Source: an uncultured Holophagaceae bacterium (GTDB taxonomy: Bacteria > Acidobacteriota > Holophagae > Holophagales > Holophagaceae). Taken from it: 5,906 nucleotides of DNA. A program made the position numbers and the translations under genes. The stretch spans positions 1-5,906 of the forward strand of contig CAITBU010000450.1 of assembly GCA_903890595.1 (NCBI GenBank), read 5' to 3'. A model generated the notes under the pieces. The model searched no databases, was not told the DNA's origin, and worked only from the letters and a program-made list of their open reading frames with translations. Every line of letters begins with the position of its first letter. The stretch's first letter is position 1. Of the stretch, positions 4,994 through 5,906 are shown in pieces.

Positions 4994-5906
4994 TCAGGGG
5001 CGCTTCGCCGGGGCAGGTTCCGCAGCGGCTGCGGCTGGCGGTGCGGGGCGTGCTACGGTGCCGTGGGGCAGGCGGCCGGGCATGTTGAGCAGTTCCCAGG
5101 CCGTAACGGCCATGGCCTGTGCGCCCTGGATCAGCTGGTCCGGCTTGAGGTGGTCGGCATAGTCCATCTGGGAGTGGTGGGTGCCCTCGAAGTAGTCCAC
5201 GGGCTCCTGGATGGCGGCGAAGGCCGGCACGCCCGCCCGGTCGAAGGAGGCGTGGTCCGTGCCGTTCATGGTGCGCAAGGACAGCTCCCGCACCCCCAGG
5301 TCATTGAGGGGAGCAATGGCCTGCGCCATGAGGCCCCGGCAGTTCTCCCGGCCCTGGAGGTCGAAGCCCTTCACCATGCCCGTGCCCATGTCGTGGACCA
5401 GGACGGCCTGGACAGCGTCCAGCTCAGCCTTGTGAGCCTCTACGTAGGCCCGGGAGCCTAGCAGGCCCTGCTCCTCACCGCTCCACAGGATGATGCGGAG
5501 CGTGCGCCGGGGCTTGAGGCCCGTGGCCTTCAGCACCCGCAGCGTCTCCAGGGCGATGGCGCAGCCCGTGGCGTTGTCCGTGGCGCCCGTGCCCAGGTCC
5601 CAGCTGTCCAGGTGGCCGCCAAGGATGACGAGTTCGTTGGCCAGGTCCGTGCCGGGGAGGTCGGCGATGACGTTGTGGGCCTGGACCGGCTGGGCCGAGA
5701 AGGTGCCGCCCAGGGACAGCTCGAGCTTCACAGGCTCCTTGCGGGCCACCAGGCGCAGGAGCATCCGGTAGGGCTCCTGGGGCAGGTAGGCCGAGGGGAC
5801 GGTGGCCCGCTTGGGGTCCCGCCCAGCACCGGCCGTGGTGAAGCTGAGGCCGTTCTTCCGGCCCGACATCATGAGCACCGCCAGGGTCCCTTCATCCAGC
5901 AGGAAG
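4994..5906 (-). CDS. M28-family zinc peptidase, 5' part off the window
   Basis: The last 303 residues of a co-catalytic zinc exopeptidase of family M28, closest in appearance to the glutamate carboxypeptidase/carboxypeptidase Q branch. The frame stays open to the right edge (starting FLLDEGTLAV), so the start and any signal peptide are missing. That first stretch looks like the end of the protease-associated insert. Counting from the edge, metal ligands match H98 and D110 (GGHLDSWDLGTGATDN), E145 with E144 as base (SGEEQGLLGS), D172 (HDMGTG) and H244 (GTHHSQMDYADH). The C-terminus is Pro/Ala-rich (about 284-303). Family members are usually exported and release N-terminal amino acids or split dipeptides. 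It converges with the channel gene, with 16 bp between stops and no clear terminator. Confidence 0.93.
   Translation of the reverse strand, partial: FLLDEGTLAVLMMSGRKNGLSFTTAGAGRDPKRATVPSAYLPQEPYRMLLRLVARKEPVKLELSLGGTFSAQPVQAHNVIADLPGTDLANELVILGGHLDSWDLGTGATDNATGCAIALETLRVLKATGLKPRRTLRIILWSGEEQGLLGSRAYVEAHKAELDAVQAVLVHDMGTGMVKGFDLQGRENCRGLMAQAIAPLNDLGVRELSLRTMNGTDHASFDRAGVPAFAAIQEPVDYFEGTHHSQMDYADHLKPDQLIQGAQAMAVTAWELLNMPGRLPHGTVARPAPPAAAAAEPAPAKRP

Noticed and set aside
5020..5034. CCGCAG/CTGCGG hairpin just after the channel gene, as a plus-strand terminator
   Set aside because: It lies within the Ala/Pro-coding tail of the M28 gene, has no T-run, and comes from GC-rich codons.

Overview
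This is a GC-rich bacterial chromosomal window made almost entirely of ordinary housekeeping genes. The left part (1-2193, minus strand) reads rplY (bL25/CTC) -> pth (peptidyl-tRNA hydrolase) -> rpsF (bS6) -> rpsR (bS18). The right part (2417-4977, plus strand) reads mrp (Fe-S carrier ATPase) -> PaaI-type hotdog thioesterase -> two-TM potassium channel with a cytoplasmic RCK module. It converges with the 3' part of a minus-strand M28 zinc aminopeptidase gene that runs off the right edge.

Strong Shine-Dalgarno sequences (AGGAGG, GAGGTGAT), GC-rich codon use, the CTC (two-domain) form of bL25 and the cysteine-rich form of bS18 suggest a free-living Gram-negative-type bacterium. A member of Acidobacteriota (Holophaga/Geothrix-like) is my best guess, from general resemblance only, with low confidence. 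Nothing points to a plasmid, phage or genomic island.

Layout: a 223-bp divergent region (2194-2416) holds a plausible sigma-70-type promoter and a hairpin-rich leader for rplY, and the ribosome-binding site of mrp. Between rplY and pth lies a 94-bp palindromic repeat built from 7-bp units, with a GAAA-loop hairpin and short T-rich run at its centre that could end rplY transcription. A 117-bp leader precedes rpsF. Between rpsF and rpsR is a 23-codon reading frame joined to both neighbours by ATGA stop/start overlaps. It is bounded by an exact 19-bp direct repeat that carries the end of one frame and the ribosome-binding site plus start of the next.

Functionally, the minus-strand genes serve translation: 5S rRNA-binding bL25, recycling of peptidyl-tRNA, and the bS6-bS18 pair of the 30S platform. 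The plus-strand genes serve Fe-S cluster delivery, acyl-CoA thioester hydrolysis and potassium flux. They are packed like an operon (28-bp and 1-bp gaps) but share no obvious pathway. No new defence, mobile or biosynthetic system is visible. The best candidates for a second look are the coupled mini-ORF and the heptad palindrome.
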